The notes under the pieces were generated by a model. It did not search any database and had not been told where the DNA came from. It was given only the letters and a program-made list of their open reading frames with translations. DNA of 64,000 bases, taken from contig JANYDG010000106.1 of assembly GCA_025359885.1 (NCBI GenBank), positions 1-64,000 on the forward strand. Direction: 5' to 3'. The position numbers and the translations under genes were made by a program. Source of the stretch: Acidobacteriota bacterium. Lineage in GTDB: Bacteria > Acidobacteriota > Terriglobia > Terriglobales > Acidobacteriaceae. Shown here piece by piece: positions 1 to 9,155 of this stretch. The first letter of the stretch is position 1, and each line of letters begins with the position of its first letter.

Positions 1-327
1 AATCAGGTTGCACTTTCATACCACTGCAATCGGTAAGTAGCGGTATCAGTCACTCGCCTTCTCGCCTTGGCGAAGTCAGACCTGTGCTTCTTCATGACTT
101 CATCGTCTTCTATTTTGCTCGATGCTGCTCTTTCGATTCACGCTTGTGGTTGCGTTTGGATGCTGAATCTCACTCAAACGTCCGCGCACAGAATGGCCGT
201 CGACGCGTCTATGTAACCGCAAGAGGATTACGCCTCGATGAATCTCCGCTCACAGTCGTCAATCCGCCATTGGCTGCGTGAATTCCCCACTGGCGAATCC
301 GGGGTGCGCAGGGGGCTTACTCATTGG
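1..327. other. Upstream region without a supported gene
   Basis: No gene is supported here. The 65-codon ORF at 84-281 has no recognisable domain and no clear ribosome binding site, so it is treated as chance. A short GC-rich inverted repeat (CGCC-tt-GGCG) lies near 66-75 without a following T tract. An in-frame ATG at 238 with a weak GAGG about ten bases upstream could extend ispH by 34 residues, but the extension does not look like IspH. Confidence 0.5.
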
Positions 328-333
328 TATACT
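328..333 (+). promoter_or_regulatory. Possible extended -10 promoter element of ispH
   Basis: TATACT is preceded by TG one base upstream (TGGTATACT), which matches an extended -10 box. No good -35 box is present at the usual distance. The preferred ispH start, GTG at 340, lies only six bases after the box, so the message could be leaderless. This is inference from spacing only. Confidence 0.3.
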
Positions 334-339
334 GGTGAT

Positions 340-1368
340 GTGACACTTCTTGCCTCTGAAACCGTCTCTGACCTTGGCCACGTGAACGCTCCCGTGAGCC
401 AGAAGCGTGTCCTGCTGCTCAAACCCCGCGGATTCTGCGCCGGTGTGGTCCGTGCGATCGATATTGTGAAGATTGCGCTCGATACATTTGGTGCGCCGAT
501 TTATGTGCGCCGCGAGATTGTGCACAACCGTTTCGTCGTCAATGAACTGGCTGAAAAGGGTGCGATCTTCGTCAATGAGATCGAAGAAGTGCCACCGGGC
601 CAGCGCGTAATTTACTCGGCCCACGGTGTTTCGCCGGCGGTGCGCGAGGCCAGCAAGGCTCGTGGTCTCAAGGTTATCGATGCGACTTGCCCGCTGGTTA
701 CCAAAGTCCATGTCGAGGCCATCAAGTTTGCGAAGGATGGATATTCCCTGGTGCTGGTGGGCCATCGCGACCACGATGAGATTGAGGGCACCCTGGGCGA
801 AGCCCCTGAGGCTACCCAGGTGGTTTCGAATGTGGCTGAGGTTGAGGCCCTGGTTGTGCCCAATCCGGACCGTGTCGCCTATCTGACCCAGACCACGCTG
901 TCGCTTGACGAGGCCCGCGATATCATTCACGCTCTCAAGGTCAAGTTCCCCAATATCGTTGGACCGCATACGCAGGATATCTGCTACGCCACCGAGAATC
1001 GCCAGGTCGCAGTGCGCAACGTTGCTCCCGGAGCGAACCTGGTACTTGTTGTCGGCTCGACTAACAGCTCCAATTCAAACCGTCTCGTCGAGGTTTCAAA
1101 CAATCTCGGAACCCAGGCATACCTGATTGACAATTCTGCGGCCATCGATCCGAAGTGGTTGGAGGGAGTTGATTCTGTGGCTGTTACCGCTGGGGCCTCG
1201 GCACCGGAGGTGCTGGTCGAGGACGTGATCAATTATTTGCAACAAAACGGCTATGGCAGCGTCGAAGAAGTAGAAGTGATGCCTGAAAATGTGCGCTTTG
1301 GCTTGCCGCCGGAGATCATTCAGGCTATCGGTGGCGCAGGTGGTGCGCAGTCGATTCCCGTTCGCTAA
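340..1368 (+). CDS. ispH: 4-hydroxy-3-methylbut-2-enyl diphosphate reductase
   Basis: IspH (LytB) is the last enzyme of the MEP pathway. It reduces HMBPP to IPP and DMAPP with a [4Fe-4S] cluster in the cytoplasm. The three cluster cysteines are visible in GFCAGV (Cys33), DATCP and QDICYATENRQ. The conserved SAHG and GHRDHDE stretches are also present. From the GTG at 340 the protein has 342 residues. The supplied ORF begins at ATG 238, but those 34 extra residues look unlike the family. A GTG at 382 is a shorter option. The stop is 48 bases before shc, so ispH probably supplies precursors to the hopanoid genes from the same transcript. The function is secure; the start is not. Confidence 0.93.
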   Translation: MTLLASETVSDLGHVNAPVSQKRVLLLKPRGFCAGVVRAIDIVKIALDTFGAPIYVRREIVHNRFVVNELAEKGAIFVNEIEEVPPGQRVIYSAHGVSPAVREASKARGLKVIDATCPLVTKVHVEAIKFAKDGYSLVLVGHRDHDEIEGTLGEAPEATQVVSNVAEVEALVVPNPDRVAYLTQTTLSLDEARDIIHALKVKFPNIVGPHTQDICYATENRQVAVRNVAPGANLVLVVGSTNSSNSNRLVEVSNNLGTQAYLIDNSAAIDPKWLEGVDSVAVTAGASAPEVLVEDVINYLQQNGYGSVEEVEVMPENVRFGLPPEIIQAIGGAGGAQSIPVR

Positions 1369-1416
1369 ACCTGTGAGTTTCACGTCTTCAGCAGAGCAAC
1401 CAACGAACCGAGACGC

Positions 1417-3453
1417 ATGAGTACAACCCAGATCAGGACAAAAACCGCCATGCAGCCGATGCCGGCAAAAGGCTACGTCGCTCCGCGATTTGGCAGGATT
1501 GACGCCGATATTTCTGAGGTTGAGGCGGCGATTGATCGGTCTTGCGACTACATTCTTTCTCAGCAGCACCCGGATGGTTACTGGTCAGCGGAGCTTGAAG
1601 CAGATTCGATGCTTGAGGCGGACTATATCTTTCTCCATGTGCTCCTGGAGAGCGGCGACCCTGGCAGGATGCAGCGGGCTTTTAAAGAGATTCTGCGCTA
1701 TCAGAATGAAGATGGCAGTTGGAGTATTTATCCCGGCGGACCTGGCAACATTTCACTCGCCGTCAAGTGCTATTTCGCCTGCAAGCTGATGGGCATGGCT
1801 GCAAGCGAGCCGGTTTTACAGCGAGCGCGTGCATGGATTCTGCACAATGGCGGCGTCGTCGCTTGCAATACATTTACAAAGATTTATCTGTGCGCACTCG
1901 GGCAGTACGACTACGACGCAGTCCCGGCGATTCCGCCGGAGATCGTTCTTGCACCGAACTGGTTTTACTTCAACATCTACGAGATTTCATCCTGGTCGCG
2001 GGCGATTCTGGTGCCGCTGTCGATTATTTACGCGAAAAAGCCATTCAAGAAAATCCCATCGGAACAGGGAATTGATGAGCTCTTTGTCGGAGGGCGTGAA
2101 AATGCCAATCTTCGACTGAGGATGGATCGTAAGAACCTGGTGAGCTGGCGGAACTTCTTTTTGCTGGCAGACCGAGCTTTTCATATCGTTGAAGCCGTCT
2201 ATATCCGTCCACTGCGCAAGCTGGCCCTGAAGAAGGCCGAAAAGTGGATGCTCGAACGTCTGGAAATGTCGGACGGCCTCGGGGCTATTTATCCCGCGAT
2301 GCTCAACGCCATCGTTGCCCTGCGCTGTCTTGGATATTCCGACGACGACCCGCAGGTGATTCGGGCGCGGGATGAGTTTGAGAAGCTGGGTATCGAAGAC
2401 GCCGGTTCGCCAGACTTCCCCGAGGCTACATTTCGAATGCAACCCTGCATGTCGCCGGTTTGGGATACGGCGCTTTCGGTGTTTGCGTTGGGCGAGGCTG
2501 GCATTCCGGCGAGCGATCCGCGCCTGATCAAGGCCGCGGACTGGATGCTTACGAAGGAAGTTCGCCACAAGGGCGACTGGGCTGTGAAGGTCCGCAATGC
2601 GGAGCCGGGCGGCTGGTATTTTGAGTTCAATAACGAGTTTTATCCGGATACGGACGACACGGCTCAGGTATTGCTGGCGCTGAACAGGGTGGACAATCCG
2701 CGCGAGAAGCTGCAGCACGACATTGCGCAGCGCGCTATTCAGTGGCTTTTTGCCATGCAGTGCAAGAGCGGCGGCTGGGCGAGCTTTGACAAAGACAACA
2801 CCAAGATGATCTTCCAGTACATTCCGTTTGCAGACCATAACGCCATGCTTGACCCGCCGACGGTCGATATTACCGGGCGCATTCTTGAGATGTTGGCGAA
2901 CTACGGCTATGACCGTTCAGACAAGCGGGTGGAAAAGGCAATTCAATTCATCTTCCGTGAGCAGGAGTCTGACGGTAGCTGGTTTGGACGTTGGGGTGTC
3001 AATTATCTTTACGGGACGTTCCTGGTACTTCGCGGTCTGGAAGCGATTGGCATCGACTATCTGGAGCCTCAGGTGCAGCAGGCCGCCGAGTGGATTCGCA
3101 TGGTGCAGAATTCCGACGGCGGATGGGGTGAAAGCTGCAACAGCTACGACGACCCGGATGCGCGCGGAATCGGTCCGAGTACCCCTTCGCAGACAGCGTG
3201 GGCGTTGCTCGGCTTGCTTGCTGCCGGAGATAACCGCAGTGACTCAGTGGCCAAGGGCGTTCGCTGGCTACTGGAGCGGCAGAAGTCTGCAGGCGATTGG
3301 GACGAGTCGACCGGCAACGGGATGACTCGCCAGGCGTTGTATACCGGAACGGGTTTCCCCAGTGTGTTTTACCTGGCCTACCACATGTATCGGAACTATT
3401 TCCCGCTGCTGGCACTGACGACTTACAAGCGTGCAATGGATTCAGCCGCTTAG
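1417..3453 (+). CDS. shc: Squalene-hopene cyclase
   Basis: This 678-residue enzyme cyclises squalene to hopene and hopanol at the inner membrane. The catalytic acid motif DTDD is at residues 411-414 (YPDTDDTAQ). Several QW repeats that stabilise the alpha/alpha barrel are visible, including QNEDGSW, QCKSGGW, QESDGSW, QNSDGGW and QKSAGDW. Length and motif order fit bacterial SHC. The ATG at 1417 has only a weak ribosome binding site. It follows ispH by 48 bases and precedes hpnH by 59, in a plus-strand run of hopanoid genes. The first 20 or so residues are poorly conserved, so a start at a nearby internal ATG is possible. Confidence 0.96.
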   Translation: MSTTQIRTKTAMQPMPAKGYVAPRFGRIDADISEVEAAIDRSCDYILSQQHPDGYWSAELEADSMLEADYIFLHVLLESGDPGRMQRAFKEILRYQNEDGSWSIYPGGPGNISLAVKCYFACKLMGMAASEPVLQRARAWILHNGGVVACNTFTKIYLCALGQYDYDAVPAIPPEIVLAPNWFYFNIYEISSWSRAILVPLSIIYAKKPFKKIPSEQGIDELFVGGRENANLRLRMDRKNLVSWRNFFLLADRAFHIVEAVYIRPLRKLALKKAEKWMLERLEMSDGLGAIYPAMLNAIVALRCLGYSDDDPQVIRARDEFEKLGIEDAGSPDFPEATFRMQPCMSPVWDTALSVFALGEAGIPASDPRLIKAADWMLTKEVRHKGDWAVKVRNAEPGGWYFEFNNEFYPDTDDTAQVLLALNRVDNPREKLQHDIAQRAIQWLFAMQCKSGGWASFDKDNTKMIFQYIPFADHNAMLDPPTVDITGRILEMLANYGYDRSDKRVEKAIQFIFREQESDGSWFGRWGVNYLYGTFLVLRGLEAIGIDYLEPQVQQAAEWIRMVQNSDGGWGESCNSYDDPDARGIGPSTPSQTAWALLGLLAAGDNRSDSVAKGVRWLLERQKSAGDWDESTGNGMTRQALYTGTGFPSVFYLAYHMYRNYFPLLALTTYKRAMDSAA

Positions 3454-3512
3454 TCAGCGCAAACGCACGAATTCAAGAACGCGCGCGTTCCCCGGCGCAG
3501 GAGGTTTGAAGC

Positions 3513-4652
3513 ATGGCTGTACCCATCTCGCAGATGTGGACCGTAGCAACGTACGTGATCAAGAAGAAGCTCAGCGGTGAGAAGAAGTACCCGCTCGTGC
3601 TGATGTTGGAGCCGCTTTTCAAGTGCAACCTGGCTTGCGCCGGATGTGGCAAGGTACAGTATCCGCCTCACATTTTGAAGAAAGAGCTGAGCCCCGAGGA
3701 ATGCTTTGCTGCGGTTGAAGAGTGCGGTGTGCCGATGGTTTCGATCCCCGGCGGCGAGCCGCTGCTGCACAAGCAGATTGTCGAGATTGTCAACGGCCTG
3801 ATTGCGCGCAGGAAATACATTTACCTCTGCACCAATGCTCTTCTGCTCAAGGAACGCATCCACGAGTTCACGCCTTCGAAGTACCTTACGTTCTCAGTTC
3901 ACCTGGACGGGCAGCGAGAGCATCACGATATGTCGGTCTGTCGCGAAGGTGGCTGGGATCTGGCAGTGGAAGGCATCAAGGAAGCGGTGAAACGCGGATT
4001 CCGCGTCACGCCCAACTCGACCTTTTTCGACGGGACTGACCCGAACATGGTGCGCGCTTACTTTGACGAAGTCATGGCGATGGGGGTCGAGGGCATCGTG
4101 CTCTCGCCCGGCTACAGTTATGACAAGGCACCTGACCAGCAGCACTTCCTGGGGCGCGCCAAGTCACGCCGCCTCTTCCGCGCCATTCTGTCGAACCGCA
4201 AGAAGTCGTGGAAGTTCAACATGTCGCCGTTGTTTCTTGAATTCCTGATGGGCAAGCGCAACTACGAGTGCACTGCCTGGGGTTCTCCGGCGTACAGCAT
4301 TTTTGGCTGGCAAAAGCCCTGCTACCTGCTACAGGACGGCTACACCGAAACCTACAAGGAACTTGTCGAAACCACCAACTGGGATGAGTACGGCACGGGA
4401 AGCGGCAATCCCAAGTGTGCCAACTGCATGGTCAGTTGCGGTTATGAGCCGAGTGCTGTGCAGCATGGATTCGGCAGTTTCAGCGGATTCTTTGGGATGG
4501 CGAAGGCGTATCTCTTTTCGTCCTATAAAGACAAGGGCGCACTTGACCTTTTGAATAACCACTCCACCTTTGCCGCCCAGCATAATCACTTTGTCAAGGT
4601 CGAGAGCATTGCCTCGGCAACGACGGCCCAGCTGGAGGAGACACGCGCATGA
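3513..4652 (+). CDS. hpnH: Hopanoid biosynthesis radical SAM protein HpnH
   Basis: HpnH is a radical SAM enzyme that joins the 5'-deoxyadenosyl radical to diploptene to give adenosylhopane, the first step of hopanoid side-chain extension. The cluster motif CX3CX2C is at Cys38, Cys42 and Cys45 (CNLACAGCGK), followed by the GGEP stretch. A cysteine-rich C-terminal segment (CANCMVSC) is present, as in SPASM-like members. The start is well supported by AGGAGG eight bases upstream of the ATG. The 379-residue length is normal for the family. Its last four bases overlap the next gene (ATGA), which suggests translational coupling. Confidence 0.95.
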   Translation: MAVPISQMWTVATYVIKKKLSGEKKYPLVLMLEPLFKCNLACAGCGKVQYPPHILKKELSPEECFAAVEECGVPMVSIPGGEPLLHKQIVEIVNGLIARRKYIYLCTNALLLKERIHEFTPSKYLTFSVHLDGQREHHDMSVCREGGWDLAVEGIKEAVKRGFRVTPNSTFFDGTDPNMVRAYFDEVMAMGVEGIVLSPGYSYDKAPDQQHFLGRAKSRRLFRAILSNRKKSWKFNMSPLFLEFLMGKRNYECTAWGSPAYSIFGWQKPCYLLQDGYTETYKELVETTNWDEYGTGSGNPKCANCMVSCGYEPSAVQHGFGSFSGFFGMAKAYLFSSYKDKGALDLLNNHSTFAAQHNHFVKVESIASATTAQLEETRA

Positions 4653-5068
4653 GCCAGCCTGCACCTGTTGTTAATGTGGATGAACTGGAAGTGATGGATG
4701 GCTTTGCCCACGAAAACCTCGAGGGCTGGATTCCTACTCTGGCCAGCGACGAAGACCTGCGGGTTGCGCTCGAAAAGGCCTTTGACTACCGCGGCGATAT
4801 TACCCTGACCTTCAAGAACGGCCAGCGCGTCGAGGCCTACATTTTCAACCGGATCTCGGGTAAATCCCTGGCTGACTCGTTCGTGCAATACTTTGCCGCC
4901 AACTCCCCTGAGAAGCGCAAGGTCGGTTACGCCGAGATTGCGCGGATTGAGTTCACTGGCAAAGACCGCGCCGCTGGCAAGCACTGGGAGGCCTGGATGC
5001 AGAAATACGCCGAGAAAAAGGCAGCCGGTGAAAAGAATATCGCGCTCATGCCCGAGGCACTGGACTAA
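4649..5068 (+). CDS. Small uncharacterised protein coupled to hpnH
   Basis: This 139-residue protein is not recognised. It has no signal peptide or membrane segment and is predicted cytoplasmic. A central segment (DITLTFKNGQRVEAYIF) reads like small beta-barrel strands of the kind seen in Sm-like folds, and the C-terminal third is Lys/Glu-rich and probably helical (WEAWMQKYAEKKAAGEK). The start overlaps the hpnH stop by four bases, so the two products are likely made together. An accessory or regulatory role in HpnH chemistry is inferred from context alone. About 150 bases without a gene follow before hpnA. Confidence 0.8.
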   Translation: MSQPAPVVNVDELEVMDGFAHENLEGWIPTLASDEDLRVALEKAFDYRGDITLTFKNGQRVEAYIFNRISGKSLADSFVQYFAANSPEKRKVGYAEIARIEFTGKDRAAGKHWEAWMQKYAEKKAAGEKNIALMPEALD

Positions 5069-5217
5069 ATTACCCAACGCGGTATTTTACAAGGCTTTGT
5101 AACAGGCATGAATTCAATCGTGCCACAGTAAAGCGATTCTCGGTAGCCGAAATCGCCGAGAAAACAGCCGCACTCTAACCATCGGCGAACAGCCATTTAG
5201 AATGGTGTTCTGACCCG

Positions 5218-6213
5218 ATGAAGATATTTCTCACAGGCGCGACCGGCTTCGTAGGCCACCACGTAGCCCGCGAACTGGCTGCGCAGGGCGCAGAGCTGCG
5301 CCTGCTGGTTCGCAAGACCAGCAGTCTCGCAAATCTGGCCGGCATCCCGGGCGAAACCCACACCGGCGATCTCAGCGATCCGGCCAGCATCGCGCCTGCG
5401 CTCGCGGGCTGTGATGCTGTCTTCCACGTAGCTGCCGACTATCGCCTTTGGATTCCTGAACCTGCAGCGATGTACCGCGCCAACGTTGACGGTACCCGCG
5501 AACTGCTGCGACTGGCCCGTGAGGCCGGCATCCGCCGCGTCGTTTACACCTCGAGCGTCGCCACCATGGGCTTTCGCAATGACGGAATCATCGTCAACGA
5601 AGACACCCCTGTGGCCCTCGAAAACATGGTTGGCCACTACAAGCGCTCCAAGTTCCTTGCCGAGCAGGAAGCCCTTGCCGCCGCCAGACTCGGTCAGCAG
5701 GTGATGATCCTCAATCCGACCACACCCATCGGTTCGCACGACGCCAAGCCCACCCCTACAGGCCGCATCTTTGTCGATTTTCTCAATCGAAAATTTCCTG
5801 CTTATGTCGATACCGGGCTCAACCTGGTCGACGTTCTGGAGGTCGCTCGCACGCACGTTGCCGCTCTCGAAAAAGGCACCTCCGGCAGGCGCTACATTCT
5901 CGGCGGCGAAAATCTCTCCCTGAAGCAAATCCTCGACAAGATGTCTGCCATCACCGGCATTCCTTCGCCAACGGTCAAAATTCCCTTTGCAGTGGCAGCA
6001 GCCTACGCATTCTTTGAAGAGAACATTACCGGTCGCATTCGTGGCAAGGAACCACGCGCCACGCTTGAAGAGGTCCGCATGGGCCGCAAAAAAATGTACG
6101 CTTCGTCGGCGCGCGCCCAGCAGGAACTTGGCTTTCGCACCAGCCCGGTGTACCCGGCGATGCGAGCGGCGATTGAATGGTTTCGCGACAACGGATACGC
6201 CCCAAAATCATGA
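5218..6213 (+). CDS. hpnA: Hopanoid-associated sugar epimerase HpnA
   Basis: This is a 331-residue extended short-chain dehydrogenase/reductase of the NAD-dependent epimerase type. The nucleotide-binding motif GATGFVG is at the N terminus. The active-site region carries YTSSVATMG and the Tyr-x3-Lys pair in HYKRSK. The order of neighbours (HpnH before, HpnG after) matches known hopanoid loci and supports the HpnA name over a generic epimerase. No clear Shine-Dalgarno sequence precedes the ATG, and a weak TAGAAT -10-like box at 5198 might mark a separate promoter. The stop TGA overlaps the ATG of hpnG. Confidence 0.9.
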   Translation: MKIFLTGATGFVGHHVARELAAQGAELRLLVRKTSSLANLAGIPGETHTGDLSDPASIAPALAGCDAVFHVAADYRLWIPEPAAMYRANVDGTRELLRLAREAGIRRVVYTSSVATMGFRNDGIIVNEDTPVALENMVGHYKRSKFLAEQEALAAARLGQQVMILNPTTPIGSHDAKPTPTGRIFVDFLNRKFPAYVDTGLNLVDVLEVARTHVAALEKGTSGRRYILGGENLSLKQILDKMSAITGIPSPTVKIPFAVAAAYAFFEENITGRIRGKEPRATLEEVRMGRKKMYASSARAQQELGFRTSPVYPAMRAAIEWFRDNGYAPKS

Positions 6214-6929
6214 CGAACCAGCATAAACCTCGCCCTGTTTATATCGCTGCAATGCGCCGAGAGGTAGGCTCGCTCGTCCATGGCTGGCGCATTAGTGAAA
6301 CCCTCGCTGCGCGGAATATCCATCTTTACTGGAACGATCATGCGGTTGTTGCCTGCGCTGGCCTGGGTGGCGATCGCGCCCGGCTTGCGGTTCAGGCGGC
6401 TCTTACCCTTGGGCCAGCCTCAGAGTTGGTTTCAGTTGGCTGGGCGGGTGCCTGCATTCACCGGCTGCACGTCGGTGACGTGGTCTGGCCGGATATTGTT
6501 GTCGATGCGCAAACCGGGGAGCGCTTTTTCCCGCTCAAACATCGAACTCCGACAGAGGGGCTGGAAATCCTCGTCACTGTCGCTGCGCCTGCCGGAGTTG
6601 CCGAAAAGGAGCGTCTTGGCGTCAGCTACTATGCCTCTGCAGTTGACATGGAAGCTGCCGCGGTGGCGCGGCTGGCACTGGCGCAGGGAATTCCGTTCCA
6701 GGCAATCAAGGCAATTTCCGACAACGCTTCGTTTGAAATGCCCGATATGGCCGACTTTTCAACTCCCGATGGTCAGTTCCGCGAGGCAGCATTTGGCCTC
6801 CACGTTGCGCTGCGCCCGCAGCTTTGGAGCCCCGTCGCAACCATGGCACGAGGCAGTAAACTGGCTGCACAGCGTCTGCAATCAGAAATCAAGTCGCATA
6901 TCGAGCAGCATCGGAAGACGAAGCCATGA
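6210..6929 (+). CDS. hpnG: Adenosylhopane nucleosidase/phosphorylase HpnG
   Basis: HpnG removes adenine from adenosylhopane to give a ribosyl or phosphoribosyl hopane. The 239-residue protein belongs to the purine nucleoside phosphorylase/MTA-SAH nucleosidase superfamily. The N terminus (YIAAMRREVGSLV) and the conserved DMEAAAVARLA motif, which binds the ribose in this family, are visible. The start is set at ATG 6210, whose ATGA overlaps the hpnA stop. The ORF track begins 33 bases earlier inside hpnA, which is less likely. The last four bases overlap the next gene. Hydrolysis versus phosphorolysis cannot be told from the sequence. Confidence 0.88.
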   Translation: MTNQHKPRPVYIAAMRREVGSLVHGWRISETLAARNIHLYWNDHAVVACAGLGGDRARLAVQAALTLGPASELVSVGWAGACIHRLHVGDVVWPDIVVDAQTGERFFPLKHRTPTEGLEILVTVAAPAGVAEKERLGVSYYASAVDMEAAAVARLALAQGIPFQAIKAISDNASFEMPDMADFSTPDGQFREAAFGLHVALRPQLWSPVATMARGSKLAAQRLQSEIKSHIEQHRKTKP

Positions 6930-8026
6930 GCACCGTGACAACTCCCGTGACCATTCCAGCAACCATGCACGCAGCGGTCTACCGCGGCATCAACGAGGTT
7001 CGTGTAGAAACAGTCCCCGTACCTGAGATTGGTCCCGGCGAATTGCTCATCCGGGTTGCATCCTGCGGCATCTGCGGAACCGATCTCAAAAAAATTCACA
7101 CTGGCTCGCACTCGGCACCTCGCATTTTTGGCCATGAGACGGCAGGCATTGTCGTTGCTGTCGGCGATGGAGTCAGCACCTTTGCCGCAGGCGACCGAGT
7201 GATGGTCTTTCACCACATCCCGTGCAGGAGCTGCTATTACTGTCGAAAAAAGACATTTGCTCAGTGCGCGGTCTACAAAAAGGTTGGAGTTACGGCAGGC
7301 TTCGAACCGTCCGGCGGCGGTTTTGCAAGCTTCGTTCGCGTGATGGACTGGATCGTGCGCGACGGTGGAGTCGTTCCTATTCCGAACGGCGTTCCCTTTG
7401 AACAAGCTGCATTCGTCGAGCCTGTGAATACCTGCCTCAAAGGCATCAAGATGCTCAATCTGCAGCCCGACGAGACAGTGCTGGTTATCGGTCAGGGCCC
7501 GATCGGCATTCTACTTGCATCGCTGGCCCTGAAAACGGGCGCCACGGTCCTCACATCGGACCTGTATCCTGCGCGTCACGCCGTTGCGGCGACCTTTGGA
7601 TTGAAAAACCCTATCCATGCCGGCACAGAAGACGTCGCCGCCCGCGCCAAAGCAGCCACTGAGGGTCGTGGTGCCGACGCGGTGCTCATTGCTGTGGGTC
7701 ACGATGCTTTGATTCGCACTGCCATGGAGGCTGTGCGCCCCGGCGGCAAAGTGATGCTCTTTGCCCAGACCCAGCACGGTGAGGCAATCTTTGACCCAGG
7801 AGCTGTCTGCATGGACGAAAAATCCCTGCTCGGTTCCTATTCCGCCGCGGTTGATATTCAGGAGGAGGGCGCGATGCTGGTCTTTGATGGCTACCTCGAC
7901 GGCACCTTTGATCTGACACGGCTCGTTTCGCATCGCTTTGCGCTGGAGCAGGCAGTCGAAGCCATCGACATCGCTTCACACCCGACTGCAACTTCCATGA
8001 AAATCATGATCGAGCCGGGGAGTTGA
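6926..8026 (+). CDS. Zinc-dependent alcohol dehydrogenase (MDR family), first copy
   Basis: This is a 366-residue medium-chain dehydrogenase/reductase. The catalytic zinc region reads CGICGTDLKK followed by GHETAG. The structural zinc lobe has four cysteines (CRSCYYC...C). The Rossmann segment VLVIGQGPIG follows. It overlaps hpnG by four bases and the next dehydrogenase by four, so it belongs to the hopanoid operon. Related enzymes oxidise sugar or polyol hydroxyls (sorbitol or threonine dehydrogenase types). Acting on a ribose- or polyol-type hopanoid side chain is inference. The exact substrate is unknown. Confidence 0.88.
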   Translation: MSTVTTPVTIPATMHAAVYRGINEVRVETVPVPEIGPGELLIRVASCGICGTDLKKIHTGSHSAPRIFGHETAGIVVAVGDGVSTFAAGDRVMVFHHIPCRSCYYCRKKTFAQCAVYKKVGVTAGFEPSGGGFASFVRVMDWIVRDGGVVPIPNGVPFEQAAFVEPVNTCLKGIKMLNLQPDETVLVIGQGPIGILLASLALKTGATVLTSDLYPARHAVAATFGLKNPIHAGTEDVAARAKAATEGRGADAVLIAVGHDALIRTAMEAVRPGGKVMLFAQTQHGEAIFDPGAVCMDEKSLLGSYSAAVDIQEEGAMLVFDGYLDGTFDLTRLVSHRFALEQAVEAIDIASHPTATSMKIMIEPGS

Positions 8027-9150
8027 ATCGGATGACCCCCCTGGCCGAGACCGTGACCGCCGAGACCATGACCGCTGCAGTCCTCTATGGCAAGGAAGAT
8101 GTTCGCATCGAGCAGGTTCCCGTCCCTCGCGCAGCGCCCGGCGAAATCATCATCCGCGTGGCGGCAGCGCTTACCTGCGGCACAGATTTGAAGGTTTTCC
8201 GACGCGGCTACCATGCGCGGATGATTCAGCCGCCCGCCCTTTTTGGCCACGAAGTTGCGGGAATTGTCTCTGAAATCGGTGCAGGAGTCAGGGATTTTGT
8301 CCCAGGCGATCGCGTTGTCGCACTCAACTCTGCCCCCTGCGGCGCATGCTACTGGTGCCAGCGCGACCAGGAAAACCTCTGCGCTGATCTGCTCTTTAAC
8401 AACGGAGCGTATGCCGAGTACATCCGCATCCCGGCCCGCATTGCCGCCAAAAACGCGCTACGCGTGCCGGCCGATGTTTCCCTGGAACACGCCGCCCTCA
8501 CCGAGCCGCTCGCTTGCGCCCTGCACGGCTTCGAAGACTCAAATCCCCGCGCCGGAGATGCCATCGCGGTGATTGGCGGCGGGCCTCTGGGCTTGATGAT
8601 CATGCACGTCGCCGCGCTCGCGGGTTGCCATGTGATCGCAGTCGTCAAGCACGATGCCCAGGTCGAGGTGGCAAGAGCTCTCGGCGCGTCGTACGTGATC
8701 CAAACAACCGAAACTGAAGATGCAGTTGCGGCTGTGCGCAGCCTCACTGCAGAAGGTCGCGGAGTCGACATCGCCATTGAGGCAGTCGCCCTGCCTGAAA
8801 CCTGGCAGCAGGCCGTCGCGATGGCTCGCAATGGCGGGACGGTTAATTTCTTTGGAGGCCCGGCAGCCGGCACCGAGGTTCGCCTGGACACCAATCGCCT
8901 GCACTACGGCGACCTCACGCTCAAGGCCACTTTCCATCACACCCCGGCTATTTGCCGACGCGCCTTTGCACTGATTTGCAGTGGACAATTTCAGGCCAGC
9001 CGCTTCATCACGGGCCACGCGCCGCTGGGTGAACTGAATCAGGCGTTCGCACAATTATTGAATCGGGGCTATCAGGTTGAGGGAAACCATGGCAACCTGA
9101 TCAAGACTGCGATCCTGCCTGCGGTCTGCGGCACTGAAGCATTACCATAG
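8023..9150 (+). CDS. Zinc-dependent alcohol dehydrogenase (MDR family), second copy
   Basis: This second MDR enzyme of about 375 residues parallels its upstream neighbour. It has a catalytic zinc site (TCGTDLK, GHEVAG), a structural zinc lobe (CGACYWCQRDQENLC) and the nucleotide-binding stretch AVIGGGPLG. The track start is a TTG at 8023 overlapping the previous stop; an ATG at 8032 is an alternative. The two copies have diverged well beyond a recent duplication and may act in sequence or as a heteromer. Their position between hpnG and hpnC suggests a role in making modified hopanoids. The start is uncertain by three codons. Confidence 0.87.
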   Translation: MNRMTPLAETVTAETMTAAVLYGKEDVRIEQVPVPRAAPGEIIIRVAAALTCGTDLKVFRRGYHARMIQPPALFGHEVAGIVSEIGAGVRDFVPGDRVVALNSAPCGACYWCQRDQENLCADLLFNNGAYAEYIRIPARIAAKNALRVPADVSLEHAALTEPLACALHGFEDSNPRAGDAIAVIGGGPLGLMIMHVAALAGCHVIAVVKHDAQVEVARALGASYVIQTTETEDAVAAVRSLTAEGRGVDIAIEAVALPETWQQAVAMARNGGTVNFFGGPAAGTEVRLDTNRLHYGDLTLKATFHHTPAICRRAFALICSGQFQASRFITGHAPLGELNQAFAQLLNRGYQVEGNHGNLIKTAILPAVCGTEALP

Positions 9151-9155
9151 ACACA

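Noticed and set aside
84-281. 65-codon ORF upstream of ispH
   Set aside because: No family features, no ribosome binding site, and it overlaps the possible ispH extension in another frame.
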